DNA of 64,000 bases from Oscillospiraceae bacterium (GCA_015064085.1 SVSX01000005.1:1-64000); one strand, 5' to 3'; counted from the stretch's first letter, positions 39,982-49,313 are shown. The notes: generated by a model from the sequence alone, not told the origin. Numbers and translations are program-made.

Positions 39982-40716
39982 ATGTCGGAAATAATTTCTT
40001 TTTTGACCTCTCTTTCGCTGTGGGGGAGTATAGTCAATTGCTTGACTGTTATACTTGGATCGACTGTTGGGCTTATAGTGAAGCGGTTTATGGGGAAAAG
40101 CACAGAGGGCGGAGTCCTTGGCAGGATCGCTGACACTCTGATGATGGGAGTGGCGCTTTGTGTTATGCTCATAGGGATCACGGGCTCAATAAAGACCCAA
40201 AATATCATAATCGTCATCTTATCAATGGTTATTGGCGGTGTGATAGGTGAGGCGTGTAATCTTCAGGGCGGAGTAGAGAAGCTTGGTGATTTTCTTGAAA
40301 AAAAGACAAAAGGAAAATTCGGAAGTGTAACTCAAGGCTTCGTAAGCGCGAGTCTGCTGTTTTGTGTCGGAGCTATGGCGATAGTCGGATCGCTTAACAG
40401 CGGTCTTTTGGGCGATCACAGTATGCTTTACACAAAATCACTTCTTGATATGATATCGGCATTTGTTTTTGCGTCGACCCTTGGATTTGGTGTTATCTTT
40501 TCTTCATTACTGGTTCTTGTTTATCAGGGAACGATAACCTTACTTGCGTCATTGCTGTCTCCTATACTTACTGAAATTGCAATTGTCGAAATGACAGCGG
40601 TTGGATCATTGCTTATTGTCGGATTATCGCTTAATATGCTGAAAATTACAAAAATAAAGGTTATGAATTTAGTACCTGCAATATTTGTATCTTTAATATT
40701 CTGCTTATTTTTATAA
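39982..40716 (+). CDS. DUF554 family membrane protein (YqgA-like)
   Basis: GSIVNCLTVILGSTVGLIVKRF; FVSASLLFCVGAMAIVGSLNSGLLGDHSMLYTKSLLD. Confidence 0.85.
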   Translation: MSEIISFLTSLSLWGSIVNCLTVILGSTVGLIVKRFMGKSTEGGVLGRIADTLMMGVALCVMLIGITGSIKTQNIIIVILSMVIGGVIGEACNLQGGVEKLGDFLEKKTKGKFGSVTQGFVSASLLFCVGAMAIVGSLNSGLLGDHSMLYTKSLLDMISAFVFASTLGFGVIFSSLLVLVYQGTITLLASLLSPILTEIAIVEMTAVGSLLIVGLSLNMLKITKIKVMNLVPAIFVSLIFCLFL

Positions 40717-40744
40717 TGCGTAATATGATTATAAAGTGTATTTC

Positions 40745-40790
40745 AAAAGCCCCGAATGTAAAAAAACACATTCGGGGCTTTTGAAAAATA
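40745..40790 (+). terminator. Rho-independent terminator
   Basis: CAAAAGCCCCGAATGTAAAAAAACACATTCGGGGCTTTTG. Confidence 0.85.
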
Positions 40791-40821
40791 AAAAATTTGT
40801 CGAAAAAGTGAAAAAATACTA

Positions 40822-40850
40822 TTGACAACGCCTTTTCGGTATGATAGAAT
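40822..40850 (+). promoter_or_regulatory. Promoter of the SipW/TasA-like locus
   Basis: TTGACA-17 bp-TAGAAT. Confidence 0.8.
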
Positions 40851-40856
40851 GATTTT

Positions 40857-41017
40857 AGGAAGAACTTTACAAATCCTATGGTCAGATCGTTTTCCAACCG
40901 CAATAATGGCGCTTAGGTGTCATTAAATGAGAGGCAGCTTGTTGCATCTGAATTTCGGTGAAGCCGATGTTTGGTCTGCAAGAGAGCTGTCTATTTTCTT
41001 TTTTGAGGGATTTATAT
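40857..41017 (+). promoter_or_regulatory. Long structured 5' leader of the SipW/TasA-like locus
   Basis: Stem GGCAGCT-TG-TTGCA .. TGCAA-GAG-AGCTGTC enclosing TCGG-TGAAG-CCGA; overlapping uORF from 40927. Confidence 0.5.
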
Positions 41018-41740
41018 ATGAGGTCAAGGTTCAGAGCAGGTGATACACTGCTTCGAAGAACGGCGGCAGAGGTAAAGCGGTACAGAATGCTTATGCGTTT
41101 GATCCCTATAGCAATTGTCTGCTCTCTTATAGCTGTGGCGGTGGCTTATACAGCTACCGTGCTGTACACAAAATACGGTAGCTTTACTGTAAGTGTCAAT
41201 AAGCTTGACAGTGTCAAGTACGCGTTGACGCTTTCCGAGACTCCGGATTTTTCCGAGCCGCTCTCGAGTCTCGCTTCAAAGGCGGGCGCTAATATAACCA
41301 ATATCGACGGGACGACCCTTCCTTCGGATCTTGATATGATAAACGGTGAGCATAACGGAAGAGATTACGTGGCGTATACCTTCTACTGCAAAAACGTGGG
41401 GAGTGAAACCGTAACATACGAATACGAGCTGTATATCAGAAATATGACGCAGGAAATAGAGGACGCTGTTCGCATCAGGCTGTACGTTGACGGAGTTCCC
41501 GAGGACTTCGCAAAAACACGGAAGGACGGCGGCGGTGCTGAACCGAATACGACTGAATTTTATACGGAAAAGATAATCACAAAAAGGCAGATAAGTGATT
41601 TTTCACCCGATGAGGTCACAAAGTACACCGTGGTCATATGGCTTGAGGGCAACGATCCCGAGTGCCTTGATAACATTATCGGCGGGGTATTCAAGATCGA
41701 TATGGTAATGACGATAATTCAGCCTGAGGAGGCTGCTTGA
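41018..41740 (+). CDS. Membrane-anchored TasA/camelysin-like protein
   Basis: One N-terminal TM; C-terminal VVIWLEGNDPECLDNIIGGVFKIDM resembling SipW-dependent fibre proteins; ATG after GAGGGATTTATAT. Confidence 0.55.
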   Translation: MRSRFRAGDTLLRRTAAEVKRYRMLMRLIPIAIVCSLIAVAVAYTATVLYTKYGSFTVSVNKLDSVKYALTLSETPDFSEPLSSLASKAGANITNIDGTTLPSDLDMINGEHNGRDYVAYTFYCKNVGSETVTYEYELYIRNMTQEIEDAVRIRLYVDGVPEDFAKTRKDGGGAEPNTTEFYTEKIITKRQISDFSPDEVTKYTVVIWLEGNDPECLDNIIGGVFKIDMVMTIIQPEEAA

Positions 41741-41804
41741 ATTTGTATTTTTCGGAATCCGTAATTCCGAATTAATAAAAAAGCAAATAAAAGGAGTAAC
41801 TATT

Positions 41805-42638
41805 ATGAAGAAATTAATTCCCGCTATAAGCTTGCTTGCCGTGGCTGCGGTGCTTATGGTGGCGTCGACTTATGCGTGGTTTTCTATGAGCTCGCAGGTA
41901 AACGCTTCGGGTATGCAGGTTCAGGCAACTGTTGATTCCAACCTGCTTATATCGGAGAAAACGGAATCAAATACCACAAACAGCGGTGCGGCTGTTGATG
42001 CCGAGACGGGTAAGCTTTCTGACGGAAATACCTCGTCCGACGTCAATATGGACGGGTCATCAAAGCTCAGACCCACCTCCTCACTTAACGGAAGCAAGTG
42101 GTTCAGCGCAACGGCGGCTTCGCTCAGTGACTATGCCGCAAAGTACGGTACGTATGCGCAAATTGAAGAGGAGGAGCTCGATAATTACCGCCTCAAGACC
42201 GAATTCTATATCCAGCGCTATAATCCCGAATCTACCTTGGAGAGCGGAAGCGGAAACCTTGTTATCGATTCGATAACCGTTTCTAATAAGGATACCCTTG
42301 GAAAATCCTTCAGAGTAATGCTTGTATGCGGCTCGAACGTGGTGATCTGCGGACCTACCGATGCGAACGAGCCTACAAATAAGGCTGTAAGCTCGATATC
42401 GAGCGGTATTGCCACATCGACAAAGCCAAACTACGCAACGGTAGACTCTGTAAGCGCAAACGGAGTGGCAACCATCTCGGCAAATAATCTGCTTGTTTCC
42501 GACGTCGTTGATAACGAGGTCTACACAGTTCAGGTATATATCTACTTTGACGGTGAGGACGCGGCGTGTAAGACAGATAACGTTCCGGCATCACTTGCCG
42601 ACTACGGCGTGACGCTTTCCTTCAGTATTGCCGAGTAA
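41805..42638 (+). CDS. Secreted protein with SipW-dependent-type signal (STYAWFS)
   Basis: MKKLIPAISLLAVAAVLMVASTYAWFSMSSQVNASGM. Confidence 0.7.
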   Translation: MKKLIPAISLLAVAAVLMVASTYAWFSMSSQVNASGMQVQATVDSNLLISEKTESNTTNSGAAVDAETGKLSDGNTSSDVNMDGSSKLRPTSSLNGSKWFSATAASLSDYAAKYGTYAQIEEEELDNYRLKTEFYIQRYNPESTLESGSGNLVIDSITVSNKDTLGKSFRVMLVCGSNVVICGPTDANEPTNKAVSSISSGIATSTKPNYATVDSVSANGVATISANNLLVSDVVDNEVYTVQVYIYFDGEDAACKTDNVPASLADYGVTLSFSIAE

Positions 42639-42655
42639 TTACGATACAGTATTCA

Positions 42656-42686
42656 CCAAGAGGGCTTTTGCCCTCTTGGCGTTTTA
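42656..42686 (+). terminator. Hairpin (partial terminator) between secreted-protein gene and signal peptidase gene
   Basis: CCAAGAGGGCTTTTGCCCTCTTGGCGTTTTAG. Confidence 0.7.
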
Positions 42687-42714
42687 GTAGAGAGAAAACG
42701 GGAAGGGTACAAAT

Positions 42715-43416
42715 ATGAAAAAGCCCCGAAAAATAATCAGGATCATTACTAACGTTATCATATGGATATTCGTTGCCTTTGCCGTCACGGCTACCGTGAC
42801 GGTTATTGCGGCTCGCTCCGATGCCGATGGCGTTCCCACCATAGGCGGACGTTGCTTTCTTGCCGTTAGATCGGACTCAATGACTCCAACCTTCAAGCGT
42901 GGGGATCTTATAGTCGGTGAAATGCTTACCGACGTGGAGAAGCAGACACTTTCAGTTGGAGAGGTAATCACCTTTCACGCCGATCTTAACGGCGACGGAA
43001 TGACCGAGCTCAACTCCCATCGAATAGTTAGGATAAATAAGGGCGACGACGGAAGGGCAGTCAGCTATGTGACTCGTGGGGATAACCCCGTGACGAATGC
43101 CGAAGAGGATAAAAGGGCAGTGGCTTGGCAGTACGTAGTCTGCAGGTGGAGCGGAGGGAAGGTAGGCGCTCTTGGAGGTGTGCTTTCCTTTATGCAGACA
43201 CCGAAGGGATTTTTTCTTTCGGTCGTTATTCCGATAATGATCTTCTTTCTCTATGCCCTTTATAGCTTTATAACCGCGGTCATAAAATACAAAAGCGGTG
43301 AGGGACGTATAACAAGCGCCGAGGTCGAGCGCATCAAGCAAAAGGCAATAGAGGAATATATTCAAAAGCAAACAGAGAAGGCATCGGATAATAGTGATGC
43401 CGATAAGATAAATTGA
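42715..43416 (+). CDS. Signal peptidase I, SipW/ER type
   Basis: Catalytic SDSMTPTFKRGDL and SHRIVRI (Ser-His type) with TMs at both ends. Confidence 0.85.
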   Translation: MKKPRKIIRIITNVIIWIFVAFAVTATVTVIAARSDADGVPTIGGRCFLAVRSDSMTPTFKRGDLIVGEMLTDVEKQTLSVGEVITFHADLNGDGMTELNSHRIVRINKGDDGRAVSYVTRGDNPVTNAEEDKRAVAWQYVVCRWSGGKVGALGGVLSFMQTPKGFFLSVVIPIMIFFLYALYSFITAVIKYKSGEGRITSAEVERIKQKAIEEYIQKQTEKASDNSDADKIN

Positions 43417-43429
43417 GGGAGGGTAAAAA

Positions 43430-44929
43430 ATGGAGGCATTTTTAAGCTGGTTCTTTGAGTTTATGACAAATATGCTCGGAGGGATATGGCAGGTGATCTC
43501 AAATCTCTTCCTTGGTATAGCCCGAATCTTTGATCTTCCGCGATATTTCGAGCTTTTCGCAAAGCATAAGGGTGATTTCAGCGTATTTGAATGGATACTC
43601 GCGGTATTCTGCTTTATTTTCGTATTCGCGATATGGGCGGCTTTGATATTTATGATAGCTCTGATTATAAGAAAAGCCCTTCGCGTGAGACGGGTATCGG
43701 CGGAGAAGGAAGAGCTTCTTGAGGAGATAGCCGATCTTCAGAGGGATATTGTAAGACTTTCAGGCAAAGAGCTCGAATCTTTAAATAGAGGCAGGGAAGT
43801 AACGGTTGTCAAAGCCGATAGCTCCAAGTTGAAACCGATTCCGACGGCAGCTAAGGAACGCTTTTCGCGTCTTTTGATAATCGATGAAAAATATAAGAAT
43901 TACGCACCTCCGAAATATAATTCGAGATTATCCCTCGGGGAGATCTGCGAAGACCTTCGCAATTTCGCCGCATCCTCTGCAGGACTCTATTACGATATTA
44001 AAACCGTAAGACTTATGGTGGCGAGTCTCGCTGCGTCAAAGCTGATTTTGCTTCAGGGTATTTCGGGTACGGGAAAGACCTCGCTGCCTTACGTGCTCGG
44101 TGAGTATCTTGACGTGAGCGCCACGATAACCTCGGTACAGCCCTCCTGGCGTGAAAGAACCGAGCTTTTCGGATATTTCAATGAATTTACGCAGAAATAC
44201 AAGGAGACAGATTTTCTCGAAAGAGTATATGAATCTACCTACAACGACGATGTGAACCTCATTGTGCTTGACGAGATGAATATATCACGCGTAGAATATT
44301 ATTTTGCCGAAATGCTGTCTTTGCTTGAGCTTCCCGACCCAAAAAGGTGGAAGGTCGAGATAGCCTCTTCGGCTGCCGACGATCCTGCTCATATTGTAAA
44401 CGGAAAGCTGAGCATACCCGAAAATCTGTGGTACGTCGGTACTGCGAATAATGATGACACTACCTTCGCAATCTCGGATAAGGTATATGACAGAGCGATG
44501 ATAATTGATCTTAATGAAAAATGTGCGCCCTTTGACGCTCCAAAAACCGAGCCAAAGCGGATAAGCGCGTCATATTTCACTGAGCTTTTTGACAAGGCTC
44601 TTGAAAAATACCCCGTCAGCAGTGATATTCTTGATAAGCTCTCAAGGCTTGACGCGTACGTTATAGAAAGGTTCGGTGTCTCCTTTGGAAACCGCATAAT
44701 GAAGCAGATAAAGAGCTTTCTGCCCGTTTACGTCGCCTCGGGCGGCAGTGAGCTTGAGGCGATTGACCATATGCTCACGACCAAGGTTTTCCGAAAGCTC
44801 GAGCTTATGGGACTTTCGCTCGTCAGGGAGGATATCGACGAGCTTGTCGACTATATTGACGGCATATTCGGAAAGGGAGAGATGGTCTCGTCCACGGCTT
44901 ATCTCAACAAAATATCAACTATGTACTAA
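43430..44929 (+). CDS. Membrane-anchored McrB-like AAA+ ATPase
   Basis: N-terminal TMs; Walker A LLQGISGTGKTSLP; Walker B LIVLDEMNIS; sensor-1 VGTANND. Confidence 0.8.
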   Translation: MEAFLSWFFEFMTNMLGGIWQVISNLFLGIARIFDLPRYFELFAKHKGDFSVFEWILAVFCFIFVFAIWAALIFMIALIIRKALRVRRVSAEKEELLEEIADLQRDIVRLSGKELESLNRGREVTVVKADSSKLKPIPTAAKERFSRLLIIDEKYKNYAPPKYNSRLSLGEICEDLRNFAASSAGLYYDIKTVRLMVASLAASKLILLQGISGTGKTSLPYVLGEYLDVSATITSVQPSWRERTELFGYFNEFTQKYKETDFLERVYESTYNDDVNLIVLDEMNISRVEYYFAEMLSLLELPDPKRWKVEIASSAADDPAHIVNGKLSIPENLWYVGTANNDDTTFAISDKVYDRAMIIDLNEKCAPFDAPKTEPKRISASYFTELFDKALEKYPVSSDILDKLSRLDAYVIERFGVSFGNRIMKQIKSFLPVYVASGGSELEAIDHMLTTKVFRKLELMGLSLVREDIDELVDYIDGIFGKGEMVSSTAYLNKISTMY

Positions 44930-44967
44930 AAATAACGAGGTCGGCTCAAAAATTTGAGCCGACCTCA

Positions 44968-44996
44968 TTGACATGTTCGCAAGGATTGGATATAAT
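44968..44996 (+). promoter_or_regulatory. Promoter of FTR-like gene, abutting a perfect palindrome (44937-44966)
   Basis: TTGACA-17 bp-TATAAT; upstream GAGGTCGGCTCAAAAATTTGAGCCGACCTC. Confidence 0.75.
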
Positions 44997-45019
44997 ATTA
45001 TCGTAGGGAGGTGAGCACA

Positions 45020-45226
45020 GTGAGCGCAAAAATAAGACTTAACGAGGACAAGGAGCTTGTAGCCAGAATAAAAGCGGGATTAAAAGCGAAAGACGGCTAC
45101 TGTCCGTGCCGTCTTCCGAAGCGTGAAGAATTCAAATGTATATGCAAAGAATTCAAGGAACAGATAGCAGACCCCGAGTTTGAGGGGTATTGCCACTGTA
45201 TGCTTTATTATAAATCCAAGGGCTGA
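45020..45226 (+). CDS. Ferredoxin-thioredoxin reductase catalytic-domain protein, stand-alone
   Basis: CPC-X9-CIC-X15-CHC cysteine pattern; GTG start at 45020 after GGGAGG. Confidence 0.8.
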   Translation: MSAKIRLNEDKELVARIKAGLKAKDGYCPCRLPKREEFKCICKEFKEQIADPEFEGYCHCMLYYKSKG

Positions 45227-47131
45227 TTATTTTGTGAGTCTTATAGCCGCAAAGCGGTTTGCGGGGAAGTCGGAGATTATTGTGACCTTATCCCCTTCGA
45301 GCTTAGCTTCACAGCCGAAGCATTCTACCGAAGAATAGGTCTCAGAAAGCTTCAGTGTCGGATAGAGCACCTCGTCGGCAAAGCAATTCAATAAGGCTAC
45401 CGAGAGAGAATCCTCCTCCTGTCTTGTCATAAGATAGAGCTGAGGGTTCTTTTCGCATACTACGGGCAGTTGGCTTCCCGAAAGCCAAGGGATATTATCC
45501 TGAAGCAGCTTCTGCTGAGTGTAATTCTGAAGAATTCCCGAGCGTCTGTAAAGGGTGTTTGCGTCAAAGAGATAAACGATGAAGCGCTCTCCATTTGGGT
45601 TTTCATATCTGTACGCAAGGAGTGTCTCCTTGCCGTTTACGATAGCATAAAGCAGAGGCTCAGCGCCCTCATTCAGGGAGACCGAAAGAAAGCTGCCTTC
45701 GGACTTTGTCAGCGCGGCAAGGTTCTGCGGCTCTTTCGTTACAAGGAAGGTTGCGTTTCCGCTCGTGAATTCGCCGATATCCGAAATTCCGACGTCAATC
45801 CCCGATCCCGTAAGAGTGATAGCACCGACAGCATCGGTGATGCAACCTTTTTTGCGGTCGTCTTCGGAAAGGAGCTTTACATATTCGCCAAAGGCTGCGT
45901 TTGTAATACCCTCACCCGAATAAACGGTAGGGATCGACGCAGAGCCGAGGAGAATACCCGCGTAGGGGTAGGGGGATTTTTCCTTCATTGATGATTGAAT
46001 GGAAAGATCGAAGCCGCCTATCATATGCGGTGCGCATACCACCTTTACTCCCTTGTTTGCGCCGCCCTCGAAGATATTCGCGATATCATTGATAAGCGTT
46101 TTGTTCTTGCAGTGGAGATCGATGTATCCGACCTCATAGTCGGGTCTTGCGGAATAATCGAAGATATATTTGAGAATGCCGTTATAGCCTCCGTCGATCC
46201 TTGTTCCGAGATCGTAAAGCTCGAGGCAGGAGGCTGGGATATTATATCTCGGGCGGGGGTATACGTCACCCTCGGACCATATCTCAATGTCGTCTCTTTT
46301 GCAGAAGGAGGAGAACATTCTTGATATCTCTATCATTCCAATGAGTGAATAATCGCTGTGACAAGCCCAATATGGCGCACCCTGAAGTCTGAGATATTTT
46401 TTGTTGCCTTTACCCGAGAGAATATCGGTGAGCTTTTCGGCGTCAACTCCGTCGATATCCCAATGGCAATATACCGAGCAAACAGCAAGGGGAACGTTCG
46501 GCGCGACCTTGTCTACCTCGGTTCTCCACGCCGAGGCAATTTCGTATATCGACTCGCCCTGAGCGCGAAGCCAGGCATCTCTGTATTTGTTCGGAGCGCC
46601 CGAAAATGCGAGGGATTTGAGCTGTTCTCGGCTTATATCCTCGCCGCAGTATTCGCGGATCTTAGCCATATGCGCAGGGCAGGTACAGCTTATCCCCGAG
46701 CCATTCGCCCCGTGAAGAGAAAGACGGAGGTCATCGTCAAGAAGGATCATATCCGCGCCTGTCTTTGCGAGTTCGGCGAGCTTTTTTCCAAAATCCTTTT
46801 GAAAATTCTTGTCAAGGGGACAGAAGGTCTTAGGTATGGGATCGCCGTTTATGGAAATGAGATTCTGATATTTCTGTTGATTTTTAATTTCAAGACCGTT
46901 GAGCAGGGCAGAGCCGTGACCTATAGTCTCTCCGACCCATATACCGACCTCGAGCCCGTTGTCCTGAAAAAATTTTATATTTTTCTTCATAAGGGAGAGG
47001 TCGCTCTCTCGTCCGTCGACCCAGGTGAGCAAAATTCTCGTGCACTCGGCACGTCTGAGAAGAGAAAGAGTGTATTCTCTGTTTTCATCGGTTACGTTAA
47101 GATTTTTTATTGGAATTATCAGTTTGTGCAT
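45227..47131 (-). CDS. Uncharacterised glycoside-hydrolase-like TIM-barrel protein
   Basis: Repeated barrel-like strands (ILLTWVDGRE, VGIWVGETI, MILLDDDLRL, LAVCSVYCHWDIDG); start at MHKLIIPIK after GGAGG. Confidence 0.5.
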   Translation of the reverse strand: MHKLIIPIKNLNVTDENREYTLSLLRRAECTRILLTWVDGRESDLSLMKKNIKFFQDNGLEVGIWVGETIGHGSALLNGLEIKNQQKYQNLISINGDPIPKTFCPLDKNFQKDFGKKLAELAKTGADMILLDDDLRLSLHGANGSGISCTCPAHMAKIREYCGEDISREQLKSLAFSGAPNKYRDAWLRAQGESIYEIASAWRTEVDKVAPNVPLAVCSVYCHWDIDGVDAEKLTDILSGKGNKKYLRLQGAPYWACHSDYSLIGMIEISRMFSSFCKRDDIEIWSEGDVYPRPRYNIPASCLELYDLGTRIDGGYNGILKYIFDYSARPDYEVGYIDLHCKNKTLINDIANIFEGGANKGVKVVCAPHMIGGFDLSIQSSMKEKSPYPYAGILLGSASIPTVYSGEGITNAAFGEYVKLLSEDDRKKGCITDAVGAITLTGSGIDVGISDIGEFTSGNATFLVTKEPQNLAALTKSEGSFLSVSLNEGAEPLLYAIVNGKETLLAYRYENPNGERFIVYLFDANTLYRRSGILQNYTQQKLLQDNIPWLSGSQLPVVCEKNPQLYLMTRQEEDSLSVALLNCFADEVLYPTLKLSETYSSVECFGCEAKLEGDKVTIISDFPANRFAAIRLTK

Positions 47132-47225
47132 CGCGGTATCCTCCATAATCTATTATAAAATAATTATAGCATACAGAAATCCTCTTTGCAATAAGAAATA
47201 ATTAAATCTTTATTTTTTAATCATC

Positions 47226-47254
47226 TTGTAAGATCGGGAAAAATGTGATATAAT
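47226..47254 (+). promoter_or_regulatory. Promoter of trk operon
   Basis: TTGTAA-17 bp-TATAAT with TGTG upstream. Confidence 0.7.
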
Positions 47255-47284
47255 GAGAAATATAAATGAAAGGCGGTGAGAAGC

Positions 47285-48646
47285 TTGAGCTTGAAAAAAA
47301 GAATAAAAATTTCCACTACGCATCTTATAATGGTGAGCTTTCTTGTCGCGGTGCTTATCGGTGCAGTGCTTCTGACCCTTCCGATCAGCTCCTCAAGCGG
47401 TGAGGCAACACCCTTTGTTGACGCGCTTTTCACGGCAACCACAGCCACCTGTGTTACGGGACTTGTTGTCGTTCCGACCTTTTCGGCGTGGAGCACCTTC
47501 GGTCACGTGGTGATTCTGCTTTTGATACAGATCGGCGGACTCGGAGTTATCACGGTGCTCAGCGGTATCGCCCTTTCCTTCCATAAAAAAATGGGGCTTT
47601 CGGATAGAGTGCTTCTTCAGGACGCGTTTAATATCAATACACTTTCGGGACTTACCTCATTTGTAAAAAGAGTGATACTCGGAACTCTCGCCATTGAGGG
47701 CGTTGGGGCGCTGCTTTATATGATAGTTTTTATCCCCGAGTTCGGAGCGCGCGGAATCTGGATATCGGTGTTCAATTCGATATCGGCATTTTGCAACGCG
47801 GGTATCGATATAATCGGTCCTGATAGCCTATATGCTTACGCAACACACCCGATCATAAATTTTGTTACCTCGGCGCTTATAATCCTCGGTGGTCTTGGAT
47901 ATATCGTCTGGTGGGATATTTTGAGGATAGTACGTCAACGAATTAAAGGGAAGCGGGGAGCGTTCAGATCCTTGACGCTGCACTCGAGGATAGTTCTTGC
48001 CTTTACCCTCGGACTTATTCTTATTGGTGCTGTCGCTATATTCGCTTTTGAATATGACAACCCCGAAACCTTGGGAAATTACAGCCTACTTAATAAGATT
48101 CAGGCATCTCTTTTCCAATCTGTAACCACAAGAACGGCGGGGTTTGCCTCTCTGCCTCAGGATAAGCTGACAGATTCGTCGGCGCTTGTGTCGATGTTTT
48201 TGATGTTTATCGGCGGCTCACCTGTTGGAACGGCGGGCGGAATCAAGACGGTGACCATTGCTGTACTCATCTCGGCGGCGATATCGGCTATAAAAGGGAA
48301 AAACAGTGTGAGTATTTTAGGAAGGGGCATATCTTCTTCCGCTGTTAAAAAGTCTCTTGCTATATTTACAATGTCATTTACGATAATGTTTGCTTCTACT
48401 GTAGCACTTTCAGCGGTCACAGACGCATCGTTGCTCGATGTGCTTTACGAGACTGTCAGCGCCACGGCAACGGTTGGACTTACGAGAAATCTTACTCCAA
48501 GCCTCGGAACGGCAGGAAAGCTTATAATAACAGCAACGATGTACCTCGGCAGGGTAGGTCCGATCTCGCTCGCTGTAGCATTTAGCTTTAAAAACAAAAA
48601 ACAGAATATAATAAAGGAGCCGACGGAGGAAATAAGCGTCGGATAA
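47285..48646 (+). CDS. TrkH/KtrB family K+ uptake channel subunit (TTG start likely)
   Basis: ATTATCVTGL, SAFCNAGID, SVTTRTAGF, SATATVGLTR selectivity-filter loops; RBS AAGGCGGTGA. Confidence 0.9.
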   Translation: MSLKKRIKISTTHLIMVSFLVAVLIGAVLLTLPISSSSGEATPFVDALFTATTATCVTGLVVVPTFSAWSTFGHVVILLLIQIGGLGVITVLSGIALSFHKKMGLSDRVLLQDAFNINTLSGLTSFVKRVILGTLAIEGVGALLYMIVFIPEFGARGIWISVFNSISAFCNAGIDIIGPDSLYAYATHPIINFVTSALIILGGLGYIVWWDILRIVRQRIKGKRGAFRSLTLHSRIVLAFTLGLILIGAVAIFAFEYDNPETLGNYSLLNKIQASLFQSVTTRTAGFASLPQDKLTDSSALVSMFLMFIGGSPVGTAGGIKTVTIAVLISAAISAIKGKNSVSILGRGISSSAVKKSLAIFTMSFTIMFASTVALSAVTDASLLDVLYETVSATATVGLTRNLTPSLGTAGKLIITATMYLGRVGPISLAVAFSFKNKKQNIIKEPTEEISVG

Positions 48647-48656
48647 GGTGAAATAA

Positions 48657-49313
48657 ATGAGTCTTAATAAATCATACGCGGTCTTTGGACTTGGAAGATA
48701 TGGCTCTGCGGTGGCTATAGAGCTTGTTTCGAGCGGAGCGGAGGTACTTGCTGTCGACCTCGATGAGGGAATGGTAAACGCGGTAGCTCCCGAGATACCG
48801 ATCTGCAAATGTGCCGACGTGACAGATCCCGAGGTCATAAAGCAGCTGGGTGTTTCGAATATCGATGTGGTCATAATCTCTATGGCTAATCACATTGAGG
48901 CAAGTGTAATGGCAATAATGCTCTGCAAGGAAGCGGGAGTCAAAACCGTTATAGCAAAGTGTGCCAATGAGATGCACGGAAAGATATTCAGCAGAGTCGG
49001 CGCTGATAAGGTGGTATTTCCCGAGAGAGAATCAGGAACGAGACTCGCGAAAAATCTGCTGAGCTCGGGATTTGTTGATATGATCGAGCTCAATAAGGAT
49101 GTCTCTATGGTCGAGCTTCCGGTGAGCGCCGATTGGGTAGGAAAGACACTTATTGAGCTGAAACTTAGAAAAAAATACGGTATCAATATCGTTGCAATCA
49201 GAAAAAAGGAGCAGGTGGAGGTAGCTATAGATCCCGAAATGCCTTTGAGCGCGGATATGAAGCTCATAGTTATCGCCAATACCTCAAAGCTTGGCAAGCT
49301 TAACGGAAGATAA
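48657..49313 (+). CDS. TrkA/KtrA family K+ uptake regulatory subunit
   Basis: RCK domain: YAVFGLGRYGSAVAIEL, C-terminal TrkA_C-like. Confidence 0.92.
   Translation: MSLNKSYAVFGLGRYGSAVAIELVSSGAEVLAVDLDEGMVNAVAPEIPICKCADVTDPEVIKQLGVSNIDVVIISMANHIEASVMAIMLCKEAGVKTVIAKCANEMHGKIFSRVGADKVVFPERESGTRLAKNLLSSGFVDMIELNKDVSMVELPVSADWVGKTLIELKLRKKYGINIVAIRKKEQVEVAIDPEMPLSADMKLIVIANTSKLGKLNGR

Noticed and set aside
40857-41017. c-di-GMP (GEMM-I) riboswitch ahead of the fibre locus
   Set aside because: Core GCAAACC/GACGCAAAGC elements are not present; left as unassigned leader.
40958-41017. Upstream extension of the TasA-like gene (MKPMFGLQES..)
   Set aside because: No RBS at 40958, whereas ATG at 41018 has GAGGGA upstream; the extension lies in the structured leader.
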